Shown here: piece after piece, positions 1 to 13,000 of the stretch | Numbering within the stretch: position 1 is the first letter of the stretch | Layout of the letters: each line of letters begins with the position of its first letter | Assembly: GCF_010015445.1 (NCBI RefSeq) | Contig: NC_053119.1 | Coordinates: 10,834,550 to 10,898,549 of the forward strand | Direction of reading: 5' to 3' | Source: Perca fluviatilis | Lineage: Eukaryota; Chordata; Actinopteri; Perciformes; Percidae | Length of the DNA stretch: 64,000 nt | Program-made: the position numbers and the translations under genes | The notes under the pieces: model-generated | What the model was told of the DNA's origin: nothing | Databases searched by the model: none | Seen by the model: only the letters and a program-made list of their open reading frames with translations

Positions 1-205
1 CTGAGCCTACTAACACGTAGAAAATTAATGGCATTACATCAGTGAGTTCAAACTGCTTATAGTGCGTAATTTGGAATTACACTGAGATGCATGTTGTTCT
101 GTAACTGGTGTGGTGCTGCCGCTATTCTCTTGATTTTTTTTTTATTCTGCCATGGTTTGGTGTATTCACAGCTCGGTCAGCATTTGCCACTCTGGGCATT
201 TTCTT

Positions 206-420
206 TTATTGCTTATCCGAGACGACAAACCTCCAAACAGAACTTTTTTTTCTCGCCTCCACCTCTGCGATCAGCACCTCAACCTCAGTCGGTGAAGTTT
301 TTTTTTTCGTCTGCAGCGGGATAACCCGACAAATAATGACGTCGGGGGCGCATTCATAGTAATTTCCATATTCATTTATGGGAGGAGGCAAGGGGGGTCG
401 GTCACTCATTCATGTGCGCT
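206..420 (-). mobile_element. PIF/Harbinger-like transposon fragment (Myb/SANT-like coding remnant)
   Basis: The minus strand encodes SPTEVEVLIAEVEARK, which resembles the start of the Myb/SANT-like DNA-binding protein carried by PIF/Harbinger elements (typically a W/F-SPTEVEVLL-EVE-RK pattern). The reading frame is short and ends in low-complexity sequence, so it is a relic. The TGACGTCGGGGGCGCATTC segment beside it is probably part of the same element. Family assignment is from memory of the motif. Confidence 0.45.
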
Positions 421-689
421 CAATTTCACGTTGATGTGGGAATATTTCTGTGCTTAGGTACTTTTCAAGTTTTGGCCGTATGCCATCTTCTGGTATGAAA
501 CCTGCGCAGTCTTTTATACATGAGGCCCCAGGTCATCAAGAGATGGTGACAAAAACCTCCAAACTTGTCTCATACAGGTTAGCTTTACCTGTCAAAGTCA
601 CAACAAAGGTTATCATCTAGCGGTAATACCCACAAATCTCTGTCACACACACACACAACTGTCTGCAAACACTCTGCATGACTGGTAAA

Positions 690-850
690 ATGTCTGACTT
701 GATGTTTGATTGAGGTGTCCAAGACCAGGCGTTTTTTTCAAACATATGATATTTAAAGGAAAAAGCTGGTGATATTCTATATATTTGTTATTGTCAACAT
801 ATCCCATGAAAAGACCAAACACAACAACATGTACAGTAGGTTTATCTCTC
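690..850. repeat. Interspersed repeat, copy 1
   Basis: The segment around 785-815 (TGTCAACATATCCCATGAAA and following bases) recurs near 40233-40262 as TGTCAACAAATCCCATGAAA, with similar flanks ending in a short GTTTGTC/GTTTATC motif. Two diverged copies in one window indicate a dispersed element. The class is unknown. Confidence 0.45.
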
Positions 851-1844
851 AATACTTATCGACTGAAGACGTAAATCTTTAAGAACGGGTCATGAATACA
901 TTTCATTATTAAAAGGCTACATTTCTAAAATAGCCGGGCATTGTAGTTTTTAGCAAACGTTATTCAAACTGGAGTAAATAGCACTTTTTTTGGGGACTAT
1001 TTTCAGTGGCGGATTACTACACATTTGGTGCTCTAGTGAGTATTTACTGCAGCAGGACAGTGTATGTGGGATTTAATCAAAATAATCCAAAGTGGCCATT
1101 TTCATGGTAATGCAGCAACATGCCACCCTGTGCCACAGTGGCTCATTAATGGGTTTTTTTGGACAACAATTGAGCTCTATGGCACAGAGGAATAAACTAC
1201 AGTAAATTAGGCTTTGGCTAAAAAGACAGTGCTTGTTAGTAGGATCAGTTAATCTTTGGTTTCTGTCTTTTCGTGGGATTTGCTGACAATATAAAAAATA
1301 CAGAATATCCCCGCACTTCCTTTAATCACTGCAAAATGGGTGAAGTTGACTTTTGAGTTCACATAAAACGTTTAGCACAATTAACTTTAGGCATTTCCTG
1401 TAAGTTTCATCTTGAGTTATCAAACTCAGTCAAATTTCCCCTGGTGTATGTATATATAGTTGTCTGAAACTCAGTAACGTGCAGTGTTGAGACTGGGGAC
1501 AAAAAAAGAGCACCTGAGATCACCTGACTGCACAACAACAACCAGACACAAACGACCTCAGAAGTCAAGTCCTTCCCATCAGCCCGCCAGCTGTCTTCCA
1601 GTCAGCACTATCCTGCTACAGTCATATCTCTACTGTCGCCTGGCTCTCAAAGCAGCTCACATTACACACTGCTGCAGTTACTGGCCATCTGCGGTGCGTT
1701 ATTAAAAGCTTTTCCATGACAAGAAATGATTCCAGCAGGCGATCAGAGCATATAGAGAACTGTTAGCTGATACCGCTGGCGTGATGTAATGCTGACCGTC
1801 ATTGTTTCGCCATGTGGCTGCACCGCTGTATTTCTGAGACGTGG

Positions 1845-1845
<1 letters not shown>

Positions 1846-1900
<55 letters not shown>

Positions 1901-1938
1901 AAACACACAAACACACAAACACACAAACACACACAAAA
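1846..1938. repeat. (CA)n microsatellite with CACAAA variant units
   Basis: Pure CA runs to about 1893, then several CACACAAA-type imperfect units. Cys-Val and Thr-His reading frames across it are artefacts. Confidence 0.97.
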
Positions 1939-2302
1939 GGCTGCACTGTAGCCAAAAGGTCATGAGACTGATCCCTGCAGCGGCCGAAGTGTCCATAAAG
2001 AGCAAAGGGTCGTCGATCAACACAATAAAGCTCTATGTGCTCGGTCAGAGTGACTCAGCTTACCGTTAAGGGGTTCAATGGGGAAAAAGGAGGCTGCTTT
2101 TCCTTTAAAGTATGGGGAAGATGAAACGAGTCCAGTAGCTGTCATCAGCTGGCAGGTTGTGTGCATGCAAATGTCTGTGTGGATGTGTTTGTATATGCAG
2201 CAGGGTACTGTAAGTGCTTCAGGTTAAACATGCTCTTAAAAATGAAAAGTAGGGGGGTATGCGTTATGACTAAAATCAATATCAGGATATTAATACAGTA
2301 AG

Positions 2303-2719
2303 TGGAGCTGAAACGATTAATCGATTGACAGAAAAACTACAATGACTGAAAATTGTTTAAGTAATTTTCAAGGAAAAACACCAAAACATTTCTCAGCTTC
2401 AGCTTCTAAATTGTGAGGATTTGCAGCGGGGTTTTTTTTGTCTTAGATGACAAAACAAGCAATTTGAACTTTGGGCTTCAGAAAATTGTTATAGAAACAT
2501 TTTCACTATGTGTAACCAAACATCCATTTACCCATCATACCTACTTTGCCTTTTTGGACTGCCGGGAGGGGGCTGGAGCCCATCCCAGCTCACATTTTGC
2601 AAGAGGCGCGGTGCACCCTGGACAGCATGCCAGTCAATCCCAGGGTTTAGACCAAACAATGAACCAAGAAAATGAATGGCAGCTTAATCGATAAATAAAA
2701 ATTGCTACTTGCAGCCCTG
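2303..2719. mobile_element. hAT-like MITE (CGATTAAT family, copy 1) with a second repeat inside
   Basis: It begins GGAGCTGAAACGATTAATCG and ends near TTGCAGCCCTG, the inverted termini of a family seen at least six more times here. Inside, 2555-2655 holds a common fish repeat recognisable by GGCTGGAGCCCATCCCAGCT and CACCCTGGACAG. One element therefore appears to interrupt another. Confidence 0.6.
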
Positions 2720-4427
2720 TTAACAGGAATATTTTCTTCTATTATATCACAATGTCATTACACAACATGATATGGTGTTTAATGCAATAAATAGTAATCC
2801 AGTGTTTTGCATTAGATCAGTCTGAACTTTATCACGCATGTAAAACAAAAAAAACAAAACTTATTTTTCTTACTTTTCCTTCATTCATTTGGGCGACATC
2901 ATTTATTAAAATCATTACATGATGCTGCAATGATATGTATCATAATATTCTACTTTAATTTAATATACAGTAAAATAATACTGAATTATCACCAAGCCCA
3001 CACCAGTGTTTCCTATTTGGTTTAGAAAAAAAAAAAATTCTAAATTGTCACATCTTCGTCAGTGGAGGGAGAATCCTGGAAGTTTTGGAGCAGACAGTCT
3101 ACGGACGAAAATAGTTTCTTAATTTAGTATAAACAGAGCTGAGAGGGATTCCAGCAATGGAAATGAACTTAAAACGAAAACTACTAACTAAAACTAAAGC
3201 ATCAATTCAGGGTTTGTGTGCCATTATGGAAAATAAATGTGTTTTCTAATTGTTTATTAAGAATATTTGGCAAAAAGCACCAAATTGGAGTAAAAGTCAG
3301 ATCACGGACATGAAAATAAACTCAAAAGTAAGTGACCTCCTTACACTGTTGTGCATCTGTGCTCACGTCCGTGTGTTTGGAGCTGCCCGTTTCTGCTTTG
3401 AGCTTCTTATGTGTCGAGTTATGCTGTGTTTATGAACGTATTTGCTCGTGTCCCCTGTTGTGTAGGAGTGCGAGTCCTCCACACTGGTTCAACGGATGAC
3501 TAAAATAGCCTTCGCCTGCAATGCTGTTGACCTTGCGCTTCACAGTAACACGACGTGAAGCGCAGGGCTGATGGCCACGCTGGATCCAACGGGAGAGGAG
3601 AGGTCGACAGATGCAGAGGTCAAGAAGGAACTCAGGCTGGATCAAGCTTTTCCATTTTATTCTTACCACCAGTCTCACCAAAAAGCTTATTTTCTTTTAT
3701 TTCCCCTGAGCAGAAAGAAGCTTTCACTGTTTAGAGTTCAAATTGAGCGAAGGAAAATAATCCCTGCCTCAAAGCACACCCCGCGGTGCTATTTAAGATC
3801 AGCTTATCACGTTTAAATGTTGTCTATCACATGTGGAAAGCACAATAGAATTGATTTTAAAATATTTATAAAAAGGTTTAAAAACTAATATTTCACTTGC
3901 GTGCAGGTTCCCCTCCCTCTATCCATTCATGCAGTTGGCAGTAAGCTTCTTAAGTGAATTCAAAAAGAATGACTGATCTGAGTCTACAGGGACTTACACA
4001 AATGTTCTTAAATCGAGGCCCAACCACAGCATCTCCTGCCAGCGAGACCTAGTTCATCCTGAGAAATGTTTTCATTTTAATTCCAGACCTTCATTCTTGA
4101 CACTGGGACAAAGTCGGGACGTCTTATTTCAGTCTTTTGCTTGTTGACAAAAATACAGTTGACACAAACTGTCCTTGTTTTCTACCAATGTGCCAAGTAG
4201 CTACATTCTTGGTTTTGCCACAGTTCTCTCTGTTTTCACATTGCTTTGTTTCTCTCTAGGTTATCTTGATTGTAAATTTGTTTTTTGTAAGGCAAACATT
4301 ATCACAATGGAAGTGTTTGTACAAGTTTAGATCTCTTTGTACTTCTTCTCAGCTATACATTATCAGTGCTACAGTATCTGCTTTTACTTCGCAAGCAATT
4401 TTGATGATCATGTCAACACAATATTTT

Positions 4428-4676
4428 AGGGCTGCAACTACCAATTATTTTCATTATTGTTTAATCTGTGCATGATATCCTTAATTAACTGATTAATTGA
4501 GAACCCAGGATTACATCTTCAAATTGCTTGTTTTGTCTAACTGTCCGAAACCCAAAGACATTCATTTACAATGATGTAAAACAAAGAGAAGATGCAAATC
4601 ATCACATTGGAAGAGTGGGAACTAGTCGCTTTTGCTTGAAAAATGACTGAAACGATTAATCGATAATTACCATATT
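4428..4676. mobile_element. hAT-like MITE (CGATTAAT family, copy 2)
   Basis: It starts AGGGCTGCAACTACCAATTA and ends GAAACGATTAATCGATAATT. The interior contains the TTGTTTTGTCTAACTGTCCG segment shared with the copies near 33490 and 43580. Confidence 0.65.
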
Positions 4677-7414
4677 GATCACGGACAATATAGTGCCTGA
4701 GTTAGGGGCTAAGTAGTCCCCACATGGTTTAGAGCAGTGTTGATTCAACTTCATGATCATTTTGGCAGGAACTCTATTAAACTGCATTAGTGAACCAGCA
4801 ACTGAGTGTATAATGAGTAATTGATAAAAAAAATGTAATAACTTGCCCAACGCTGTATCTTGAGTTAAATATCTGCATATAGACAACAAGCAGACCAATT
4901 CACAGGCATTTGGAGGGAGGATGGGAGTAGATGAAGGGATCATAGCATCAGGAACAACATCAGGGAAACAACAAAATGGCCAGAATTAATACTTCTTTAA
5001 GATTAGCATGCATTTGAAATCCATCCAATTAGGTCTTGCTGACCTCATACGGTCAGGCTGACTCTGCCTCAGGCGACATTCAAACTCTCACAAAGCTTCA
5101 GTGCAGCAGTGGCAGCATCTGACCGAAGCAAATGGTTCTGTAATTGGCTATACAACTTGTGGAAACCAAAGTATTTGGCTGGTTCAACACAGCAGCCTTT
5201 TTTTCTTGGCCAGCGGTAAACTTTTTACCCCAGAGAGCCGCTTCTCAAAGAAACACGTCAGGCCCCGGGGCATTCACAGCAGCCCATAATGCCTCTGCAT
5301 CCAGCTGTTGTTCATGGGATGCACACAATGCATTCATGTGGACATCGTGTTCAGATGTCAGAGAGTGTTGGAAAAGCTACAGCACACAGGAGAACAGTTT
5401 ATGTTATGTGTTGTTTATGGTGTGTAAGCAGCTGGACGGTGAGAGTCACAAGTTCATACAGTGTGATGTCGTCACTTTGGCATGTGTGGTTACATATTTG
5501 TCTTAATATCAAATTATCCCATGTATAAAATGAGCTTTTTAAAAACTACTTGGCAAAATAATACATATTCTATCTAACTATTCTATCTTTTAGTGAAAAT
5601 CTAAATTACATCCAATTACATTCTTCCTGAAAAGTTGCATATCTTTGGTAATTATTCCATGCTACTGTAAACATATTCTGTGTATTATGGTAAATTCCAA
5701 CTAATATAGCTGCAACTAACACAAATGTGTCTCTAGAAAAACTCTTACTAAGCTCTCCCATTTTTGACAAACAAAAAACATGATGTTCACTGTTGGGATT
5801 TCAGATCACTGAAGCATTTTCCGATACTAAACTCTTTCCTACGTCTAGCAAATTATCAACAACAGCAAACAAAAAAACTGAAAACCAGAAATCAAAGATG
5901 GACTTTTCCTGTTCTTATAACTCCCTTTGCTTGTTCGTGTCTGACTGCGCACCTTGTTTCTCACACCTCGGTCTGACAGGTGATTGATGGGGAAGTGATT
6001 ACATGGGACACAGTCAAGCTCCCACACACAAGCCACCAAACAGTATCCAGTTCCTCAGAGAGTCTTGTTCCTCTATCTGTGTTATTATCAAAAACAAGCC
6101 TCTCAGTCGTCCCAGCGCCGTCGCCTCTGGCCCCTGAGCTCTGACAGGTATTCAGTCACAAGCATCAAATCATCACCTGCAGAGAAGTGCAACTGTACCC
6201 GTATGACAGTCGGGTTCAACCACAGCTATGTGGTGAAGCCACACCGCCAAAATACCAGTGATTTTCTACACATGTAATACATCCTTTATTTTGCAAGGGG
6301 ATTCTTAGGATGTATGGAATAGTATAAAGCAGTAGTTGCATGCAAACTGTCTGCCTCCAAAGCTCCTATTTTGCAGGACATTTTAAAACAAAATGACGTT
6401 GTAAACACGAAAGCAGCTGCAGTTACAAGTTTCTTCCCCGGAAGCAGCGAGGAGGTCTAAAAGGTGATTCATGATTTCCAGATGACAAAGCTTACAACTG
6501 CCTGGTTTTACTGTACAGACTTCCACATGGGACGCACATGGAGTCAACATGCACAGCTGCGTGTTGACATGACATCCCCATGCGTCCTGACAGGAAGCCG
6601 TGTGCTGCAGAACAAAATGGCTGCCAGTAAACAACACATTATTGGGAGCTCACTAAGTCATATTTATAAGACTGAAGAGAACATGTTGCCATGAATAGAC
6701 CTTCCCAAAACACGACATTCCCAATGAAATTCCATAATCCATTATTGATTTATAATCCAGGGCGGATTAGGCGACATTCCATTAGGTTTTTTTTCTCCCA
6801 TCAATGCAGAGATTGGAGTAGACACCCAGTTTCTGGGTCAAATAATATACATAAGAGTCATATGTGGTAAAGCCGGGGCTGAATATAGGGTTCCCTGCAG
6901 ATCGAGGCATTCTAGTTTCAGAAGGACATTTCTATAATCCATTTCATGCCTCATCTCATGAGCTGACATTCCAACGCTGGAAAAATAACCTGCTGACTTC
7001 TCTTCAGATTTCATGAGGCTTTTGTCACTTGCTTTGTGTCTAATTCACAACATATGAATCCCATTCAGCTTGGCTTGAGCTTGCTGCTATAGTAAGTCGG
7101 ACATTTTTCACTAAACAACTAAACATGAATGAGACAATTATAGAATATTCCAGTCAAAAATTAAGTAGTCCCCATGGCTATAGCGCTACAAGTCTTGGTC
7201 TCAAGTTTATACGTTTCTTGATCTTTACTTGAGCCTTGAACTTGATTAGTTTGTGTCTTTGTCTTGCTATGAAACAACCGTTACCATCTTAAAAGGTCTA
7301 CACTTGACATGTTCAGAGAACCTTAAAAGCTATCTGAACAATCAAGCTACAACATAGACTCCATTAGTAGCTCATGCGAAGAACATCGCCGTTTGGTGTT
7401 AGGGGTTAACTTTT

Positions 7415-7640
7415 GGCTCTTTTCCACCAAATGGTCCCAGTAACTAAAGATCCCCAGGAACTAAACTCAGGAACTAAATCAGAACCATGCAAGTTATCTT
7501 TGCACATTCCTGCCCCCCACATTTGCCTTCGTGGGTGACATTTAGACACAAGTTCCTCTCGATCAAACTACAGCTAAAGTTCCTGATTTTAAACGTTTGT
7601 GGGTTTCCGAGAACGTTTCTACAGTGGAAAAGGGCTATAA
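7415..7640. mobile_element. Small MITE-like unit with GTGGAAAAG termini
   Basis: GGCTCTTTTCCACCAAATGG at the left is roughly inverted to CAGTGGAAAAGGGC at the right (7620-7634), enclosing sequence rich in AGGAACTAAA. The ends resemble those of the element at 23643-24206. No target-site duplication could be fixed. Confidence 0.35.
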
Positions 7641-7861
7641 GACTCAACTGAGGTGGTCTTATGGCCATACCAGACAGTCAGGGACAATTCACTCAAAGCA
7701 CAACAATACATACAACAAGACTGAAAGGTTCATCATTCATCGTCAGATATCATTCTTATCAAAGACTTGGAAGCAAGCATCTCTATTTGTTTCGGAGATG
7801 TTGCTTTTGGCATCTAAAAAAGGTGGAAATGCAGATCCACAAGCAGCAAAATCAAATCCTC

Positions 7862-7915
7862 TTTTCCTTTGTCATAACCAAATTTCATGAAAATCTATTG
7901 TTAGAATTTCGAGCT
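7862..7915. repeat. Short fragment of a fish interspersed repeat
   Basis: CCAAATTTCATGAAAATCTA followed by TTGTTAGAATTTCGAG resembles the tail segment of a common fish repeat that usually reads as 'accaaatttcatggcaatcc' then a GAG motif. A fuller copy of the same type is at about 20405-20760. Assignment is from memory. Confidence 0.35.
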
Positions 7916-7920
7916 TCTTC

Positions 7921-8334
7921 TAGGGGTGTAAATCACAGGTTTTATCACGATACAATATTATATTAATTCTTTGGACAATGATACGATATTTTCTGATATG
8001 TCACGATACAGTCGATTCAAATTGATTTAATTTAGGGGCCTGCGATCGAAATGAGACAATATCGTATGCCCATTTACACACAGTTACCTTTACAGCAACT
8101 CAAAAAAGCAACTAAAATATGATTTGACAATTTTATTACTGAGCTCTTCCAGACATTGGAAAACAAAACAAGCTATTTGTTTTAACAAAAAGAATGAATA
8201 TAAAGTGGGAATCTAAAATAAAGGGGAATCTTACAGACGATATGTATCAATGTTGTTACTTTGCATCGGTAATATTGGATCGTCGATCATTGAATCGATA
8301 TATCGATCCAGATCGATGTATCGTTACACCCCTA
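7921..8334. mobile_element. hAT-like MITE with TAGGGGTGTAA termini
   Basis: The left end TAGGGGTGTAA and the right end TTACACCCCTA are perfect inverted copies of 11 bp. The interior is full of CGATA/ATCG motifs (TATCACGATAC, CGATCCAGATCGATG), typical of this fish family. It ends 89 bp from the MYO9A exon 2 donor. An exact 8-bp target duplication was not found. Confidence 0.7.
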
Positions 8335-8422
8335 CTATCTTCCTGACAAACCGACAAACCAACACGAGCACATCCTCTGTAACATCTGTTCAATACTGCA
8401 GGTGCTGTCAAGAGTTCCTTAC

Positions 8423-9325
8423 CTCCAACACAGGCCCCGCTCCCAGGATGATCTGCTCCACCCCGCTGGCGAATCCCTTCTGGCTGAGTGCAGTCAGGTG
8501 ATGAATGAGGAAGTTGGTGCTCTGGGTTTTCCCAGACCCGCTCTCACCAGAAATGACTATGCACTGGTTCCTCCGTCGCTGTAGCATGGCGTGATACGCC
8601 ACATCCGCCACAGCATAAATGTGGGGCTCCAGCTTCCCCAGTGTGTGGTTGTCGTACAATTTGACATATTTAGGATTGTAGATTGGCAGGAACTGAAAGG
8701 GGTTAATCACAATAAGAATACTCCCGATGTAAGTGTAGATCTTCTCCTGGCGGAAACGTGCCCGAAGGCTTTCCAAAATGGCGCGCTCTGTTAGCTCCGG
8801 GAGAGTGCAGAGGTCGGACGGAGGGTCGCTCCCTGCAGGCTGGGGGAGGAAACCCCGCTCCACCATGCGGCGGCGCTCCTCAGTCACCCGCAGCCACATC
8901 TGCAGGCTGCCGCCATAATGAATAGATCCATCCAGGTTCTTTTCCCGCAGGAGGAAGCGGTAGTCGTCGCCACTGCCCAGTCCGCTGCGGTTCTCCAGGG
9001 CGCTCCGTGGCCACAGCATCATACGCTGAACAGGGCAGTCGCCGGGGTTCAGGATCCATTCCTCCCCGCCAAACTCTTTCACCTCAGCCAACACGTAGCA
9101 TTTGGTACGATCCAGGCGCAACCGCTCGATGAGGCACTCGATGGCTTCAGCAGCTGTGGTGTTCTTGCGGGCGCCGACGGGGCAGTAGATGGTGCCCTCA
9201 GCCAGGGTGCCCGGGTAGACTCGCAGGGTGAACTCCTGGTCCTCCAGGCGCCGCCGCATGCTGCCACTAGCCGTGGCCATATTGGCGCTGCTGGCGTAGC
9301 TGCAGCCGCCATCTTGTAAGCTCAT
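8423..9325 (-). CDS. MYO9A: Unconventional myosin IXa, first coding exon (N-terminal 301 residues)
   Basis: This exon encodes the N-terminus of a class IX myosin, an actin-based motor whose C-terminal tail is a Rho GTPase-activating domain in this family. The 903 coding bases give exactly 301 codons (phase 0), then a GTAAGG donor on the minus strand (plus 8417-8422). A Ras-associating-type domain spans about residues 28-125, including TKCYVLAEVKEFGGEEWILN. The motor head starts near residue 160 (WLRVTEERRRMVERGFLPQP) and includes the purine-binding loop NPKY and the Walker A/P-loop GESGSGKT at about 260-267. The exon ends at GAGPVLE, before switch I. The start at 9325 is favoured by the context GCCACCATGA and by the MSLQDGG opening, which resembles MYO9A N-termini; an insertion of about 15 residues follows, so Met16 or Met23 are alternatives. 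MYO9B is less likely given the close match to MYO9A as I remember it. The next exon (switch I region) was not found in 1-8422. Confidence 0.93.
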
Positions 9326-9387
9326 GGTGGCGCAGCAGGTCCCATCAGCACAGCGCTCTCTGGGCCCGGAGGACTGACTCAGGACAT
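9322..9387 (-). promoter_or_regulatory. Two short upstream ORFs in the MYO9A 5' UTR
   Basis: Reading the minus strand, the first uORF is ATG TCC TGA (9387-9379). The second starts at 9345 and runs seven codons (ATG GGA CCT GCT GCG CCA CCA) to TGA at 9324-9322. That stop overlaps the main start as ATGA. This layout is directly visible. A role in lowering or regulating translation through reinitiation is inference. Confidence 0.6.
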
Positions 9388-9782
9388 CCCAACTGGAGGA
9401 GGACAGAGACGGAGACAGAAGAGATGGAAGAGGTTAAACACGGCAGCAAGGCAGCAAAGCAACACAACAACAAGGGTTCAAAGGAGAAATTAGTGGTTTC
9501 AGTCATCACTTTATGTCCTCGGGCATTTCCAGTACATTGAGTCAGAACAGGGTCAGTAGAGTCATGGCGATTTCATCTGTCCCATGACAGAGTAGGTCGA
9601 CTCAATAGGCTTTCTGTTTTGGTCGGTAAAGGGAACTATTATCACAGACGCCACAAAAGAGGAGCATGAGACCGAGTCAAAGAGGGAGACAAGAACTGAT
9701 AGCTATTCAAAACAATGAGGAACAGTAGCTGCTTCATGAATTTAAAGGCTAGTGGCCAGGCCAGCTTATCAGAGCCACATAC

Positions 9783-9889
<107 letters not shown>

Positions 9890-10027
9890 TAATCCAAGGG
9901 CTCTAGCCGTGTGCCAAGATTAACAGCTGCCACCTTCCACACAAAAGTGGCTGTAATGAGAGCACAATGGTTTAATTCACCACTTCTCTGTTGATAGTGA
10001 ACAGAGCACTCAATTTTCTCTCTCACA

Positions 10028-10030
<3 letters not shown>

Positions 10031-10093
<63 letters not shown>
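10031..10093. repeat. (AC)n microsatellite
   Basis: A near-perfect AC tract of about 63 bp, preceded by TCTCACACAA. It is inverted relative to the TG tract at 9785-9888. Confidence 0.98.
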
Positions 10094-10095
<2 letters not shown>

Positions 10096-13000
10096 CCATT
10101 GTCATAGATTACAAAGCCTCAAACGTGATGTTGAAAAAATATATATATATATAAACTGTAAATGATGATAAATATGCTGATGATTATGGGACAGAGATCA
10201 ACTACTACAACTATACGATAACTATATTATACTTATATGTTTAAATTGACGTTTGGTGTTATTAAATTGATGCTAAAAATGTATTAGTTGTACTGAACTG
10301 TATGGTAGCTAAGAAAAAAGTGTTATTCAGTTGCTTAATACAAATACTGCCAAATCAGACCAAAGTTCAATATAAGCAATTATTTTACAAGCTAATTATT
10401 CAGATGAGTCAGAGTAATGTTTGCAGCATTAAGAGTTCCAAACATGATTTTAATTTACTTATTTAAAGTACTTTTTTGGATGAAATTCTTTAAAGTCTAA
10501 TTTAATTAGGTCTCTTGTATCACAAAACAATTATATATTATAGAGTTTTGTGTCAAAACTAAATCTGCATACCCGCACAAATATATAAGTAATGTCAATC
10601 AAAGAACAGCGGGTAATGGAGACACTAGCAGGGTTTTCTTAATTCAATTATTATTATTTGCTGATAGGAATATCATCATTATCTATTACTCTGACATCGC
10701 ATTGTCAGATGGTTTTAATATTGTTTGCCAAATCTGGGAATTGAAGCTTATTATTATATTTTCTAAGATTATAAGTAAATGCAGAAAATCTACAAGAGTG
10801 ACAATTTAGTTTTTCTGGACTCCAGTCTCTATAGAAATACAAAATACCAGAAAACCAAAATGTAGAAACAAGACCTCAATTTAAATGTAGGCCAAAAAAA
10901 AAAGACCACAGCCGTGAAAGCTTTACTGATCTCTGCCAGTTGCTCTTGCTTGTTTAATTTACCGATCCCTGCACTTCATCATCTCTTTGGCTGTTTATTG
11001 GGAATCATAATGCAAAGGCAGGACAAGGCATTCCAAATGACGATGCTGCCATTTAAACAACAAACAATTTTACACAATTTCTGACAAAACCACGGTTATT
11101 ATTTAGATGAGAACATGTACCACTGCCCTTTTAGGCTCTCTAAATTCCCTCCCCTGGATGATTTTTAATTTCCTTCAATGGCTCTCTCAGCTAAGTGCAT
11201 GCGCTAGACAGATAGATACAGGAAGAGGAAGGAGAGGATGAGCCAGCCAGTCGTCCCTTGAGCGCCCCAGACAGACCCTCCTCTCCCTCCTGCCGTCTGG
11301 AGTGATCCTGACCACCTACAGCAGTCTGCAGCAACCCGCCACCAGACAGAGACAGAGAGAGAGAGAGGGAGGAAATAACCAGCTGGGTGTCTGTAAGAAA
11401 CAAAGAGGTGAACTGTAAGGGAGGAAAGACGGAGCAGAGGCAGAGACGACAGAGCTGAGAAACGGACAGAAATGAGAGAGAGTACACAAGATTCAAAACA
11501 AGATTCCCCCCCCCCCCAAATGCAGTCACTTGAGACGCCAACGAGCTGTTCAAAAGAGTAACAGGTCAGAGTTTCAAGTCTATTATGCAATGGGAAGGGA
11601 GGGGGGGGGGTGTTATATGTATGTTCTGTTACCTGTAACATACTGCTGGTTGTGCATGTGTGTTGAATAAAAACATTTTTTCACAAAAAAAGTCTATTAT
11701 GCAGAAATGTAAATACATTCTACAGTATTCATGGTCCGTTTGTGCTGTCTGGTGGGGTCCTTTTTGATATTTCTGGGGCTCGTACAAATAAGAACCAAAC
11801 AAATGAACAAACGGACACTGAAGGAAAGCTACTCGGGCAAATCTGTGTTCCCAGACTGCAGATCAAAATGGGATCAGTAGTGTGAGACACTGGATTGATT
11901 GATTAACAAAAGAAATAAACTAAAGTGAATTGAGAATTCACACTACGAGTGCATCCACACTTTTTGTTGAGATCTCCGCCCACGTTGAAACATCAAAACA
12001 ACAGGAACATTTCTTCTTATTTTTCTTCTTCCTGCTCTTTCAGGTGGCAAACAACCAAATTGTGCATCACAGACAACATGTAAGAGGTGGAACAGACACA
12101 GCCTAGCGACCGTGCCACAGTAACCCACAGTCCACAAAAGTAAAAGTAAAAAGAGTGAAATCCATAACATCAGCTCAACAGTAAATTAAAGATGCATTAT
12201 GGAGTTTTCTTGTAAACTAAGAAAAGTCATGTTTACTATCACCAAAACACATTGTGTGTATGCTTAAGGTCTAACAAACATGTTTTTAATGCCAATTTTA
12301 AAAGTATTTTAAATCAAGCTTTGTTTACATCCATGATAACTAGCTTACAGTCTTCTTTCCTGCATTTGTTGCCGCATTGATGCATTTTTTGCCACTTTAC
12401 CACCACAGTGGTAGATCAGTGGAATACTGTAAGACCATGGGCAGGACTGTGTATCGTGTTACCCACATGCATTGGGCAAACAAAAGGGGACACACCCATA
12501 GATGCTATGTATGAGCAATATTAGCCTCTAGCATTTTGATAGCTTGGTTAGTACTGAACTGATCTCAATAAGGCGCCACAGTCCCGTCTTGTGTCTGAGC
12601 TGGCTTACATCATCACTTTCTAAACGCTCTGTGTATCCACATTCCACCAGCTGGCCTTTTTTGGTTTGATATAAATATACAGTTACTGAAACCAGCTGTT
12701 CTAGCCTTCATTCAGCTCTGCAGTTGGCTCATCCTTATCACTTCTCTGGAGCTGGCTGGTCTCAGCTGTCAGTCTAACTCAGTGAGTCATTAAGCTGGAA
12801 GTTAGTGACTTATGACTGTCGTCCTCGTGTCACCGCTAAAACGTTAGCCGCTAGGGAAAGACAGGCTGCTTTCACAAGAACGGATGACAGATACAGTAGC
12901 ATGGGAGAGAGTGGACAGTCTGTGAGTGAGAGTGTGGGTTTAAGTAAGTACCAACCGTCTATATTTCTTCCCACTGGACCAGACACTATCAAAAATACCT

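Larger units (their letters stand above)
1..8422 (-). other. MYO9A intron 2 (partial), no exon found
   Basis: No coding exon was recognised. I looked on the minus strand for the switch I segment that follows GAGPVLE in myosin IX and did not find it. The stretch holds repeat relics: a Harbinger-like fragment near 200-420, an inserted repeat at 2305-2719, hAT-like MITEs at 4428-4676 and 7921-8334, a CA array at 1846-1938 and A/T-rich unique sequence. Bases 2720-4420 and 4680-7400 show nothing I can identify. Confidence 0.7.
8423..9392 (-). other. MYO9A: MYO9A exon 2 (whole exon, with 67 nt of 5' UTR)
   Basis: On the minus strand the exon is preceded by a strong acceptor, a C/T-rich tract ending CCTCCTCCAG (plus 9393-9402), which puts the exon 5' boundary at 9392. 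Bases 9326-9392 are then 5' UTR and the ATG is at 9325-9323. The 3' boundary at 8423 is set by GAG|GTAAGG. The UTR part carries two short upstream ORFs, described separately. That this is the second exon is inferred from the candidate non-coding exon at 44759. Confidence 0.8.

Noticed and set aside
8918..9319. 133-codon plus-strand frame opposite MYO9A exon 2
   Set aside because: It is a shadow of the confident MYO9A coding exon; it has no recognisable domain.
12186..12680. TTAA MITE starting TTAAAGATGCATTATGGAGT
   Set aside because: Only one end resembles a fish TTAA MITE; no matching inverted right end was found.
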